This document shows, piece by piece, positions 34,021-44,940 of a DNA stretch of 64,000 bases. Under the pieces are notes generated by a model, which was not told the origin of the DNA, ran no database searches, and saw only the letters and a program-made list of their open reading frames with translations. A program made the translations under genes and the position numbers. This stretch comes from Aureobasidium sp. EXF-3400 (lineage: Eukaryota; Ascomycota; Dothideomycetes; Dothideales; Saccotheciaceae). Where the stretch lies: positions 16,200 to 80,199 of the forward strand of contig SWBL01000252.1 in assembly GCA_024195585.1 (NCBI GenBank). Direction: 5' to 3'. Position 1 is the first letter of the stretch; every line of letters begins with the position of its first letter.

Positions 34021-35060
34021 GCAACCACTTAATGCATTACGTTGTTTTCCATGCGCTTTTCTGGGCTTTCACAAGCCGATTCGGAGTTGAAAAGATTGCC
34101 ATTCAGAGCATAAAGTCGGAGGAAATGGGCCATGTAGCCAACAAGGTCAGTGTTGTTCGCAATTTCGTCCTACATCGATCCAAGGCTGACGAGACATGCA
34201 TCTAGTCAATACCAAATCTGTCACTACTCACGAGTTTGAAGATCACAGTGACTAAAAATTCTCGAGTTCATCGAGCCTACTGACGCTCTGGGGCTGCCGG
34301 CGGCTCCAACATGTACCCACTATCACGTGCCACTGCTGGCAGCTGGAAACACAAACAGAGCTATATGCTTCACCCGGTGAGAGTGCCTTCAATCGGCCTA
34401 GTGAGCGGAGATGCATGGAAGATACATAAGGCTGGCTTTTCACGGGGAAGCACTTATGAAGCCCGCTGTCCCTTTGGTTGCGACAGGACATGAACGAGGT
34501 TCGTTGCTGGAGAGGACGTACATAGGTTCAGACTTGAAGCAGTAGGTAGAATCCGCTCTTCACAACCTCTACTTACCGATTTCCTGGCCAACAAGAGCAA
34601 CAAAGTTACAACAGCTCACTTATTAGTATGTATGCCTGCAAGATCCTTACACTTAAGTGAGTGACAAGCGGGTTGCCCTCAACAGTGGTAGTTGCTGCTT
34701 TCACCACGAACGCCGAGTCACTTTACGTGCTTCTCGCTACAGCATCTTCACTCATCAACAAACACAACCTGGCTGGATTATCAACACTATCAGCCCACCA
34801 AAACAGCTCACCTCTCGATCGACTGGGCAGGCCGACTGCGCTGCCTGCGCTTTCAGCTGCACATCATCTCATCGAAGCAACAAATCTACCTCAGTTCTCT
34901 ACAGATTCAATCCTATCTTATTCAAGCACGCGTTTTGTCCACGCGCACACATCCTCGCAAATGTAAGTCAAGCCGCCAATCGTGATCACGCCCGCCTCTG
35001 CTTTCCACGCACGATACTTCGATGTGTTTCTTCGCTCGTCAATACTGATCGCTTCAACAG
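34021..35060 (+). other. Intergenic with probable 5'UTR intron of the first F-box gene
   Basis: After the FAL1 3' flank, the last 98 bp (34963-35060) begin GTAAGTC and end TTCAACAG immediately before the next ATG. This is most simply a 5'UTR intron. The upstream leader contains several CA- and CT-rich runs. No further gene is supported. Confidence 0.45.
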
Positions 35061-36467
35061 ATGGATAATACAGCTCCTCTCGCCGACACAAACGCCATGA
35101 CATTCTCAAGTCCCACGAAGGCGACACTCTCGACCCTTCCGGTAGAGATGCTAGATCGGATTCTCCAGCTCGTCGATAATTCGGATTTGATAAACTTGCG
35201 CTACGTTAGCAAGTACATCTGCGCTGTTGCCAATAGGCCATTTGCCGTCCGCAACTTCAGGACTAGGCGCCACGTTGTCACTGAACACAGCTTGAAAGCA
35301 CTCCTCGCAATTAGTGCACATGAAACCTTTGGCGCTTACTTCAAGGACATCATATTCAGTCCTGCCCGTGCTCTTCGTGCTGTCCTCGAGTCTGATGACA
35401 GCGAGAACGACGGCATTGTGGTAGACGACTCCTTTGTCCAGTCTGGCAGGTTCAGCGACCTAATGCAACAAGTCTTGTTCAACCTCAAGCAGCATTCTGA
35501 TTCGATTGCCATCGGTGTGCATGAAGGTTATTGTTTGGGACACGGTTGTCATGATCAATACTTCATGGCTTCGAAACGACAACTATTCCATGGTGAGAGA
35601 GCCTTCTGTGAAGCTGCCGAACTCGGAACCGTTTTTGAAACGCCCGAAACACTCGAACTCATCTTTACAGAGATGCACGCGGCTGCAATCAACATTGATG
35701 GTCTTTCCATCATATTTGCCCGGCACTCTTGCTATGAAGCGAGCCGCAGAACACGCAAGGCCATTGAAAAGTTTTTCAGTTCTCGCAACGCGTCCATTGA
35801 CCTACATCTTCAATGGGATAGCGATGGCAATCTAGAGTATAAGCACTTACAGAGCTGTTTACGCTTCTCAGGATCATCCTTGCTCTTCGACCGTAGATAC
35901 TTCCGCGACGACGTTCTGTTGCTCGATTATGCTGTCCAACAGCTTTCAGATAAGTCTTTGTCTGAGCTCAACCTTCGCGATCTCCACGTTGGCTATCTTG
36001 CATCCCTCGACATGTATTTTGCACAATCGCTTCGGACGGTCATCCTTGACGACATCAACCTGGGCTCGATTTTCTTTGCAGAGAATCTTTACAGTAACAT
36101 GTTCGAACGTCTCTCAGAGTTGCGAGATTTGAGGTACTGCAAACTCCACCGACTTCACTATATTCTGCAGCAAGAGAACGAAATGAGCCCGCATGTCATG
36201 CGAACCAAAAATGGAACATATCGGTCTCAATGGGAGAGCTTGCTCCTTATCTTCCCTGATGGCAAGTTCGAGTTTGAGATTCAGGGCGCGGATGTCTCCC
36301 AAAAGTTGAGAGACTTGGCCGCCTATACAGCTGCCGCAGAGAGGGGCAAGGTTCGAAAAACTGACACAGACCGCGAGGTCGTTGATTATAGGGTCATTGG
36401 TGCTGGTGTGCCAATCCTTGAGCAACAGGATCCTGGATATCCTTCATCGGCATTGGTCACCTACTAA
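35061..36467 (+). CDS. F-box protein, tandem paralogue 1
   Basis: One coding exon gives 468 aa. An F-box spans about residues 22-60 (LSTLPVEMLDRILQLVDNSD then LINLRYVSKYICAVANRPF), which should bind Skp1 in an SCF ubiquitin ligase. The segment after it, FRTRRHVVTEHSLKALLAIS, aligns with TERFHVVSPYSINALVDITE in the next gene, and the C-terminal LRDLAAYTAAAERGKVRK aligns with LKELGCYVATAETNKIQ. The two are therefore diverged tandem copies. The rest is Leu-rich and may form irregular leucine-rich repeats, but no clear repeat unit is visible. The substrate is unknown. The ATG is directly preceded by a probable 98 nt leader intron. Confidence 0.75.
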   Translation: MDNTAPLADTNAMTFSSPTKATLSTLPVEMLDRILQLVDNSDLINLRYVSKYICAVANRPFAVRNFRTRRHVVTEHSLKALLAISAHETFGAYFKDIIFSPARALRAVLESDDSENDGIVVDDSFVQSGRFSDLMQQVLFNLKQHSDSIAIGVHEGYCLGHGCHDQYFMASKRQLFHGERAFCEAAELGTVFETPETLELIFTEMHAAAINIDGLSIIFARHSCYEASRRTRKAIEKFFSSRNASIDLHLQWDSDGNLEYKHLQSCLRFSGSSLLFDRRYFRDDVLLLDYAVQQLSDKSLSELNLRDLHVGYLASLDMYFAQSLRTVILDDINLGSIFFAENLYSNMFERLSELRDLRYCKLHRLHYILQQENEMSPHVMRTKNGTYRSQWESLLLIFPDGKFEFEIQGADVSQKLRDLAAYTAAAERGKVRKTDTDREVVDYRVIGAGVPILEQQDPGYPSSALVTY

Positions 36468-37270
36468 AACAATTTTCTGATTGCAGCCTCATGGCAAGGG
36501 AACTCTTTACTACAGATTTCGTGGAGTGGGCTCGTGTCTCGGTCTTGCGACAACTTCCTCAGGATCTCATCAAACCGAGGCACGGAGCAGTGGTATCAAA
36601 CATGTTGAGGAACCACGAAGGGAAGCGGTATACCGGAGAAGACGACTGCGGCAAGATTCGCACATGAAGCGGGATGGCAAAAAAGCTGTCCGTCAATCAG
36701 ATGCAGTTTTTGAGGAGGCTTTGAACAAATCCGAGATAGGAGAAAAAAGACAGATAAGGAAAGCTGTAAAGCACACGAAAGAAGACAGAAAGTAGCAGAA
36801 AGAAAAATCAAGGAAGTTGCTCTGCACCCATGTATGGTAGGTTCATAAAGTACACGTCTGAAATTATCTATAGATGGGCAATACTGAGCACTTGCTACTG
36901 ATGGCTACTGCAGTACACAGTGAGTGCTTGAGGACCTCGTGAGCTGTTTGAGAAAAACTCCCTCTTTTACACCTGCCTTGGCGTTTGTGTTGCTCCGTCA
37001 CTATCAACAGATAGTGAAGACCGACATCTTGAAACTCTCACTCCCGCCCTCGGCCTCATCCTCACTCAACCGAGCTCGCTGTCTGTCAACACTCACAACA
37101 TAACTATCTGCGCCTCACCAGCTGCTGTCACACAGATAGAAAAACATCAATAAGCACTACGCAGTCGCACTGATTACTGGCCACGCGCACTGCATACGGC
37201 TTGCAATCGTCCTTCCGTCACTGAACTCTCTTGTCCGAACTTATCACACGACACAACAAGAACATCAAGC
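36468..37270. other. Intergenic between the tandem F-box genes
   Basis: This holds the 3' flank of paralogue 1 and the CT/CA-rich leader of paralogue 2. A 104-codon Arg/Lys-rich ORF (36481-36795) begins with TTG, lacks family resemblance and is taken as untranslated. Confidence 0.4.
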
Positions 37271-38712
37271 ATGGTAAGTCAATCCCACATTCTATTTTGA
37301 AGTCCGGCGCTCACACAAATTAGGCTATCCCTAATCGCACTGAGCCTCCTGAACTGGTCGACTTACCGACCGAAGTTCTCCTTGAGATCTTCAAGCATGT
37401 TCCCGACGAAGACCTCTTGAGTGCCCGTCTCGTCTGCAAGCAACTCTGCGATGCCGCGACTCCACGATTTGCCAAGGTCAACTTCACTGAGAGGTTTCAT
37501 GTTGTTTCTCCTTACAGCATAAACGCACTTGTGGACATCACAGAACATCCTGTCTTGGGCGGATATGTGAAGACTGTCGCCATCTGCGCTGCTAGACGTA
37601 CCAATGTTGAGACTTCTAGTCGTTTTGCTGTTGTCGACGAGGCCGATCGGGACGCATATATCGATGCCTACGTGAAGACAGGACGTTTTGCGCGCCGCAT
37701 GGAGCGTGTCTTTGGCAACATTAGATCTCGCTCTGGTCCTGTGACCATCAACATCTACGATGATCCAGAAAGGCGTAGTCTGAACGGACGAGTCATCGCC
37801 GGAAGTAATCGCTTGGTGCCATTGAAATGTCATGGATACAGCCAACTCACCAACTGGGGCTCGACCACTATTGCCTACCAGATGGTGAAGACTCTCGAGC
37901 ACACCATATACGCAGCTCGGCGCGCAAGATGTTCTGTCAAATGCCTCAAAATCGGTCTTTGTGGATTTCATCGTCGCAGTATTGGGGAGAAACTTGACGC
38001 AGCTATGCACAAAATCCTTGAGTCGAGTCTCACACCTCTCAGCATCTGCCTGTGGAGCGGGCACACACGCCGAATTTCATATGACAACGAGTCGCAACGC
38101 TTAGAAATCCAAAGGATTGACTTCGGTGGCTTCTCGAGGCATGTCGGTTCTAACCTACCTCTGCAAGCAGCATACACTTGGCTGCTGACCGAGTCAGTTA
38201 CTCAACTCAAGATTGCTCATATCCAAGCCTGTGAAATCAGTCGCTTTCGATCTTCCCTCGCACCACGTCTAACACATCTGGAACTTGAAAATGTGTATGT
38301 CCGCACCGAAAACTTTAGCCAAAGCCTCTGGAGCGAACATATCCAAATGATCTCCTATCTGCCTGGTCTCCAGCACTGCAGATTGAGCTGCCTCAGTTAC
38401 AATCTCTCGCTCACCTCGGTTCCTATTGTCCCTGGTGTAAATGGCACATTTCAAGTCATGACACTCCCTAGCGGTCGATACCCATGTCGATTCAGGAAAT
38501 TCTATCTTGCTTTCCGTGACGGAACAGATTCGATTGAGGTGAGCGGCAATGACGTGTGCAATGAACTCAAGGAGTTGGGATGCTACGTAGCTACAGCAGA
38601 GACAAATAAAATACAGCAGATCATTAGTGATGATTGTGTGTCCAACGACATGGTTGGTATCATCGATCAAGTTGAAGACCAATCTACGACTGAGGAGACT
38701 GCGCTCTCTTAA
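37271..38712 (+). CDS. F-box protein, tandem paralogue 2
   Basis: The coding sequence starts with an exon whose coding part is just the ATG (37271-37273), followed by a 50 nt intron (GTAAGTC ... AATTAG) and a long exon (37324-38712), in total 463 aa. The spliced N-terminus (MAIPNRTEPPELVDLPTEVL and on to LEIFKHVPDEDLLSARLVCK) is a textbook F-box; a Met inside the big exon would cut it in half. Downstream similarity to the preceding gene (FHVVSPYSINALVDITEHPV versus HVVTEHSLKALLAISAHETF) shows they are paralogues. The intron at the start codon of this gene and just before the start of the other is a shared feature. The remainder is Leu-rich without clear repeats. Role in ubiquitin ligase targeting is inferred from the F-box only. 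Confidence 0.8.
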
Positions 38713-39180
38713 ACACGATCGACAAAGATAACAGCTTTCGCAACACATAACCACTATATGCTGCTAGTGCTCTTCAACAGCAGGCCTGATGTTACAACTG
38801 CTTGCTGGTCGTTGTGCTGGGATTTATCGTGGAGACGTTGGAAGCAGGAGGTTGAACAGGAAGGAGAGCCACCTAGATCAAGGGACCAGCAACAAACGCT
38901 ATGGGGGGAAAAAGCCAGAAGGACACAAACGTGCGAGGGACAGAGAAGAGATTTTAGTCCTCCTCGAGTTGTAATACTGTATTCATGAAACAGATAACAA
39001 ATCAATCATTGTCTCTCACCATTTGCACCACATGGAGTGAAACACGGAGATGTCTCCGGTGACATCCCGCTGATGTCATTGATATAGCTTGGAACCGCAA
39101 CTATCACACCACCTCATCTCTCCAATCACAATCAGTACTACCTTTTACCATCTTTTCTTCAGAATAATATCATCTTGAGA
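38713..39180. other. Intergenic upstream of PSI-domain gene
   Basis: It contains the 3' flank of F-box paralogue 2 and the promoter of the next gene. Nothing else is recognised. Confidence 0.4.
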
Positions 39181-39750
39181 ATGGAGCAGCAGCAGAACAT
39201 TGTCGAAGATGTCATGGGCATAGCAGATAGAAGGAAGGGCTGTTGGCGCATGCAAGACTGCGGTAGCTGCCTCAAAAGCAAGTATGGTTGTGGTTGGTGT
39301 CCAAGTGTAAGTCATCTTTTTATGCGATTGATCTTGTATCTTGTTTTTTCAGCTTTCAACTCTCTGTACCAAGTCCATTCCCAAATCTCCACGACCCGAC
39401 TCTAACACAATCTCACCTTCTAGAGTTCCACCTGCGTGCCTACAACAGGAAACCTCCTCTCACCCATCAACCACCCAGTTTGTCCTCTAGCCTCCGAGCG
39501 CTACGAATTGCGTACTGCAGCACTTGGATGCAAGTGCAGTACATACACCTTACTCAGCATTATCATCACGGTATTCTGTACCATTGGAGCATTGATATTG
39601 ATATCGCTTGTGCTGTGGCTACTTAAGTGGTGGGGCAGAACGATGAGATCGGGAGGTTGGGAGATTGTGGTCGAGGAGGATGGAAGAGTGAGAGAGGGAA
39701 CCTGGAGGAGAGGGTCGTGGTGGCCGAGGTGGATGGTTGCGAGGAGGTGA
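39181..39750 (+). CDS. PSI-domain single-pass membrane protein
   Basis: Two exons (39181-39306, 39424-39750; 117 nt intron) encode 150 aa. A Cys-rich PSI (plexin-semaphorin-integrin) type domain lies at about residues 19-80: CWRMQDCGSCLKSKYGCGWC, then STCVP, PVCPLASERYELRTAALGC and CKCST. One strongly hydrophobic segment follows (LLSIIITVFCTIGALILISL), then a basic, Trp/Arg-rich cytosolic tail. No signal peptide is apparent at the N-terminus, so orientation is not certain; the single helix may act as a reverse anchor. Small PSI proteins of this layout occur across filamentous fungi with unknown roles. The spacing of Cys residues across the splice junction supports the intron. Confidence 0.8.
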
Positions 39751-39884
39751 TGGTGGAGTCGAAGGTATCGCTTTATGCGCTTGGATGGCATTCAACTTTG
39801 TGGATAGTCCGATGAAAGCTCATGCTGTAATGGTTTACGTAGAAGTCATACATAAATAGTCCCATTGGTTTGCCTTCATAATGT

Positions 39885-41808
39885 CTACAATCTAGCCTTT
39901 ATCTCTACGCCTTGGTCCGCATCCCTCTTTGCCCACTCACGCAGCACAACTCTTTGGATCTTTCCACTCGGACTCTTGGGAACCTCATCGATGAACTTGA
40001 CGCCTCCAGTAAGCCTCTTGTGCTTTGCAACCTTTGTCGCAATCCACTCAACCACATCCTTTTCGGTGACCTTGCCTTTGGCCGTTGCTTTTAGCACCAC
40101 ATATGCTCTCGGACGATCTTCATGGTCTTTGTTCAGAGCGCAGACAGCAGCATCGGCAATGTCGTCGTTCTCGAGCAATACTGCTTCGAGCTCCGCAGGG
40201 GCGACTTGGAAGCCATTGACTTTGAAGATTTCTTTGGCACGATCGACGATCCAGAACCAACCCTTTTCGTCGTAGATGGCTACGTCGCCGGTTTTCAAGA
40301 AGCCTTCACTGTCGAAGGATGCCTTTGTGGCGCTCTCGTTTCTCCAATAGCCCAGGTGTGTGATCTGTGAAGGCAAAGTTAGTAAAGATCACAGAAATAC
40401 TGTGCTCGCATGTACTTACATTAGGACCACGCACAAAGATCTCTCCGCGCTGGCCTGGTTTGGTGACTTCGTTTCCGCTCTCGTCGATGAGTTTGATCTC
40501 CGAGTTGGGATCAACTTGGCCGACACTTCCGCTTCGATCATCCATTCCGCCGGGAACGTGCAAGCACGAACAGGTGACTTCCGTCATACCCCAAGTTTGT
40601 ACGACTTTGAGATTGAATTTGGTGCTGACTTCGTTCTGTAGTTCCTTACTGAGCGGCGCAGCACCGCAAAGAATGTTGACTAGTGATGACAGATCATATT
40701 TTTTGGTCTCTGGTCTCTTCGCCAGCATGACAAGAACCGGAGGTGCTGTCTGAATGTGCGTGATCCGGTGACGTTGGATGTGCGATAGGAAAGGTTCGAA
40801 GTTGAAGGCCCTCATGTAGAAGCAGGGTGTTTGTGTGACCGCGGCAGCAGTGATTGACCATAGCTGCCCATAGGCGTGGTATCTGTTCTCAGTATCAGCA
40901 TCATCACTGCAGCATTGTAGTACTGATGACAACTCACAATGGCAAGAATCCTAGAAATCTTTCTGGTGGTTTCTGACCTGCGGGATAGGACTGCGACAGT
41001 TCTCTCATGTATAGAGATTGGCAGACGTTGGCGATGATGTTCTGATGAGCAACCTTGACACCCTTAGGCAGACCAGTAGTCCTGTAAAATGTCAGTCTGC
41101 GCTTGATTATCACGATATAAAGTGTTGGCATGATCTCCGCATATGCATGCATTCCACCACGGTCTTGCTAGATAGAGGAACCGTCCAATCATTCAATCAA
41201 CGAGAAACCAAAGAAACATTTTCTTACCCTGATGAATAGTTCAACACAGCTGTATTGGCGCCTGATTCTTCGGCTGACATTCGGTGCCACTGCCAGCTCT
41301 CTGCGGCCTTTTGTGAGGGAAGGAAGGCGCTCCAATCTCTGATGCCCTTCTGCGGTTTGCAGGGTTCATCCAAGAATAGGTATATCTTGTCACGAGGGAA
41401 TTGAACTTGGTCCGCAGCCTTCAGAAGGTTGTCCAGTAGACTCGGATCGACCAGGATCAGCTTGGCACCCGTATTGGTGATCTGGTAGGCTATCTCTTTG
41501 ACGGTGTAGGCTGGATTAGTACCACTGAACACACGTCCAGATCCGGCAACACCGAGATAAGCGACTGGACAGAATATATGGTTGGTGGAAAACATCATGA
41601 CCACTTCATTCTTGTCGATTTGGAGATTGTCGAGTCCCATGCCGAGTCTTTTGATCCAACTCAAGGCCTGTTTAGGCGACAGCGACCTTGTAGTGTCGTC
41701 GGCATCGATCCATATTGGCTGGTCATAGGGTTCCTTTCCTTCAGGATAGACATAAGAGAGTATGTCGGTGGCTGGAATCTCAATGCGGTAGGGTGACTGC
41801 TGGGGCAT
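39885..41808 (-). CDS. 4-coumarate-CoA ligase-like acyl-CoA synthetase, likely peroxisomal
   Basis: Four exons (41808-41228, 41081-40938, 40882-40420, 40364-39885) encode 555 aa; introns are 146, 55 and 55 nt. The ANL superfamily activates carboxylates as adenylates and transfers them to CoA. The P-loop-like motif is assembled across intron 1 (NYSSG joined to TTGLPKGVKVAH). Other motifs are QTWGMTEVTC, the YW/TGD region (LKTGDVAIYDEKGWFWIVDR), KEIFKVNGFQVAPAELEAVL and the catalytic Lys in PKSPSGKIQR. The C-terminus KARL ends in ARL, a good PTS1 variant. Fungi use such peroxisomal ligases for aromatic or fatty acid side chains; substrate specificity cannot be read from these motifs. It is convergent with the PSI gene. 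Confidence 0.93.
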
Positions 41809-42703
41809 CGTGTCGGTGTTGGCGGTGCAGCTGGAACATAGTCCACTCTGCGGCGACTGCCATTTTGTGTATCACTATACAGTGAGGGGTACAGCTCATC
41901 GATGACCGAGGAAGACGACTTTGACTTTGAGGGTTAAGATCCCCACGCGGCTGACGTTCCCGGACATGCGGGGACAAGCAAGAGCCGCAACACTGAACCG
42001 AGTTTTCGGAAGAGGCTCTTTACTCAACTTCCATATGCAGCATCATGTGCTACAACATTCGATACTTCGTCACGATGGATCCCTCCATGTCGGGACGCCA
42101 TCATGAAAGGGCCCGCGAGCGACAGGGCTACGTGATAGTCGCGTGTCAGACGGGTGAGCGACCAGCTAGCTCATATACCAACAAGAGCCGAGAAGATCCC
42201 CTGCTCTGAGGCAAGTAGTGTTTGGTGCTTGTATTGACAACATGTATCAGGACACGATTGCGAAGACGAAAGATTATTCTCAACGATTTTTATTCTTTGC
42301 TCTCCCACACATGATGGAAACACCTAGGCTAACAAGCCATCTTGGTGAAACGCAGCTCCGACAGTAGCGTTGGCTCTATCTCGCCTAAATCCGTCCGTCC
42401 ACTCACATACAACACCAAAAGAGGTCGACATCATTTTTTTCTGGCCGAAACGTAGAACTAGTTTGATACGTAGCATTCCAAACTTGGACACGACCCAACC
42501 TCATGCTTTAGGCCTTCCTTCAAAAAGCAAGCACGCGACGCGTGCCTCGAGGAATTCAAGCCTCAGCTTCCTTCACTTCTCCCTTTCCTATGCTCGCCAC
42601 TTTGTAGAACAGGGTGGTACCTTTTGAAAAACAATGACATGTCCTGGATGATATTTTTCTTACTATATTCTCAATAATCTCAATACCCTCCACAAGTGTC
42701 GGT
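41809..42703. promoter_or_regulatory. Divergent intergenic region upstream of 4CL-like and membrane-protein genes
   Basis: About 0.9 kb holds two promoters firing in opposite directions. No RNA gene or repeat is seen. Confidence 0.4.
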
Positions 42704-44464
42704 ATGGAGACATCAACATTACACAAACCCAAGCAACACTCTTTTACGAACCTACTTATTACGATCTCTCTTCAGCTTCTACTCTGGTCCAGTCTGTTTC
42801 CTCTCTCAGTCCAAATCTCTCTCTTCGCCCTTTCCGAGGTTGACAAATCCCTGTTTTTGACCGATGTTATCTGCATCGCAGCAGTAAGTAACCCAAGCGT
42901 GGGTATGTAGACGCACGAGGCACATACTAACATTATGTATAGGCTGGAACATCACTTCTTGTTATCTCTATACATACCCTCATTATACGTCTCCAGGAGA
43001 GCGTCTTCAGCAAATGGGCCAAGGTAGTCGCAACATTCTGCAAAGTCATAATTCTCTTTGTGTCATGTACAGCAGTGCTGTTGTGGATAACGACATTTGG
43101 ACTGGGAATCATTTTCACTCTCTCGAGGCAGCCAACATGTCGACCAGCAAACTTCGACACTCATGACTTATGGAGGAAGGGTCGAGTCTGTTATGTTCAA
43201 AGGGCGGCTTTGGTGGTCAGCATGCTGGCATTGTAGGTGATTGCTTGTATCATGTGTTTGTGCGTGTCACTGACCTGCTTCGAACAGTATTGTTTCCTTC
43301 GTCTTATGTTTCACGTATAATGTTTCGCGTGATCCCTTTGCAGTAGGTCTGCTTGGATCAAGGCAGGCCAATGTCTGCTTATCGCCATCAGATCTTGAGA
43401 GAAGAACTCCACAGATGGTTACCCGTCATTCGACTCTCTCTTTCAAATGTCGTTCAATGCTATCACCAATTATCGCCTCGTCACCACTGCAGATATCGTC
43501 GCCTTTACGAGCGACAGCGAATGCCAATGACGAGAAGTTTAATGGCCTTGGTATCTCATCGCCTCGTCCGTCAATTGAGAGATCACCTCTACTGGCCAAA
43601 ACTCCGAGCCTTTCACGTTCGATCGCCTCGACCGATAGTGTAGAGAGCTCGAATCAGCCTTCAACGGCATACATACAGTCGTCCCGGACATATCATCCCT
43701 CGCGGGTTCCCACAGCATATGTACCCTCGCCTCATGGGACACATCTGTATTCGCCCAAACATCTGCCAAAAGCAATTGTGTCTGCCATGTCCGATGAAGC
43801 ATCAAAGCCGCCAGCAGCAGCAGCTTTGCGTGCAACACAACGAGCACCTTCAGTGCCACACCATGCTCCTGTTATTGCAAAGCGAGTTCCTCCCGTCGTG
43901 CCACAACGAACTCCCTCTGTATCGCAATACATTCCTATTGAGCTCCAACGGGCTCCTTCTACATCGCGACACATTCCTCACGTACCGCAACGAGCTCCCA
44001 CTTTGCCACAAATAGCACCCACTGCACTCCAGCGACCTCCCGCTGCCGAAATTACACCCATACAGACGGCAAGCTTATACACATCGCGGCGTGTATCTTC
44101 AACGTTCCTTACACCTACCTCCCACATGGGCCCTCCTCTAATAACCAAAGCCGCCTCTCCCGAAAGAGAACTCGACACCTTCCCAACCTCTCCACCAGTA
44201 CACATGCCCTTAACCCGACCTACAAATCTTTATCAGTCAAGACGGGCACCGACACCATACAACCATGCAGCACAAGGCACTGGCCCATCCGGCCCGAGAA
44301 GACTGCCTGTTGCGTATACACCGTCGAATCAGTCGCGTGTGCCTTCGTCGATGTTGGCGCCTCCGCCTTCAATCAGACAACTCAATTCTGCTCGTAACAG
44401 GGGCGTCAGTTTTGCTTCCAATACAAGCAGTGTGTACAGTCGACATGTGACCGATCCGAAGTAA
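42704..44464 (+). CDS. Four-helix membrane protein with long Pro/Ser-rich repeat tail
   Basis: Three exons (42704-42883, 42943-43232, 43288-44464; introns 59 and 55 nt) encode 548 aa. The first 170 residues carry four hydrophobic segments, near 17-42, 52-76, 88-115 and 145-166 (for example VVATFCKVIILFVSCTAVLL and ALVVSMLALYIVSFVLCF). A loop between helices 3 and 4 holds two Cys (PTCRPANFD ... KGRVCYVQRAA). The remaining 380 residues are disordered, basic and rich in Pro, Ser, Arg and Thr. They contain degenerate repeats around QRAPSxxxxIP: QRAPSVPHHAPV, QRTPSVSQYIPI, QRAPSTSRHIPH, QRAPTLPQIAP. No known family is recognised. The layout suggests a plasma- or internal-membrane scaffold with a cytosolic tail, but that is inference. 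Confidence 0.75.
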
Positions 44465-44940
44465 TCTGGAGGTTACAAAGAGCACAGTACCATCGAACGA
44501 TCAAGGGGATGTCAGCCATGTCTTTCTTTTTACTATACACAACACGACACATATATCTCTTGTATAGACAATCCACCATAAACTCTATTTCTACTACATC
44601 CTTGTGTCTGTTCACGTTCACAAAAATCAAGATGTTGTTGAAAGTCTGATAGTGTTTGAGGATTTCAGTCCTCTAGTCCAAGATAGGTAGGGAATATGTC
44701 GCGTGACCGTCGTGCCTCCCGTGCTATCACGTTGACGGATCTTTGTGCAGGGTGGGAGCACTTTGATGATAACATCAATCCACATGAAACAAGAAGTTAC
44801 TACCCATGAGACTTGGATGCATTTGCTTGTTTCAGTCCCCTTTTGTTCTATACACATATTTTACAGATTCCAAAAAAAACATCGTAGCCCATTTTTCCTT
44901 TCGGTCCCGTCTTACATGCCAATCAAAGCCCCAACATACA
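44465..44940. other. Convergent 3' flanks
   Basis: The stretch lies between the repeat-tailed membrane protein and the PQ-loop gene. No supported gene is seen. Confidence 0.4.

Noticed and set aside
34001..34205. Apparent extension of FAL1 beyond VADLLT
   Set aside because: It arises only by reading through the 52 nt intron at 33949-34000. Splicing gives the conserved FAL1 C-terminus and a stop at 34020.
36481..36795. Arg/Lys-rich 104-codon frame between the F-box genes
   Set aside because: It starts at TTG, has no family resemblance, and directly follows the stop of paralogue 1, so it is more likely 3' untranslated sequence.
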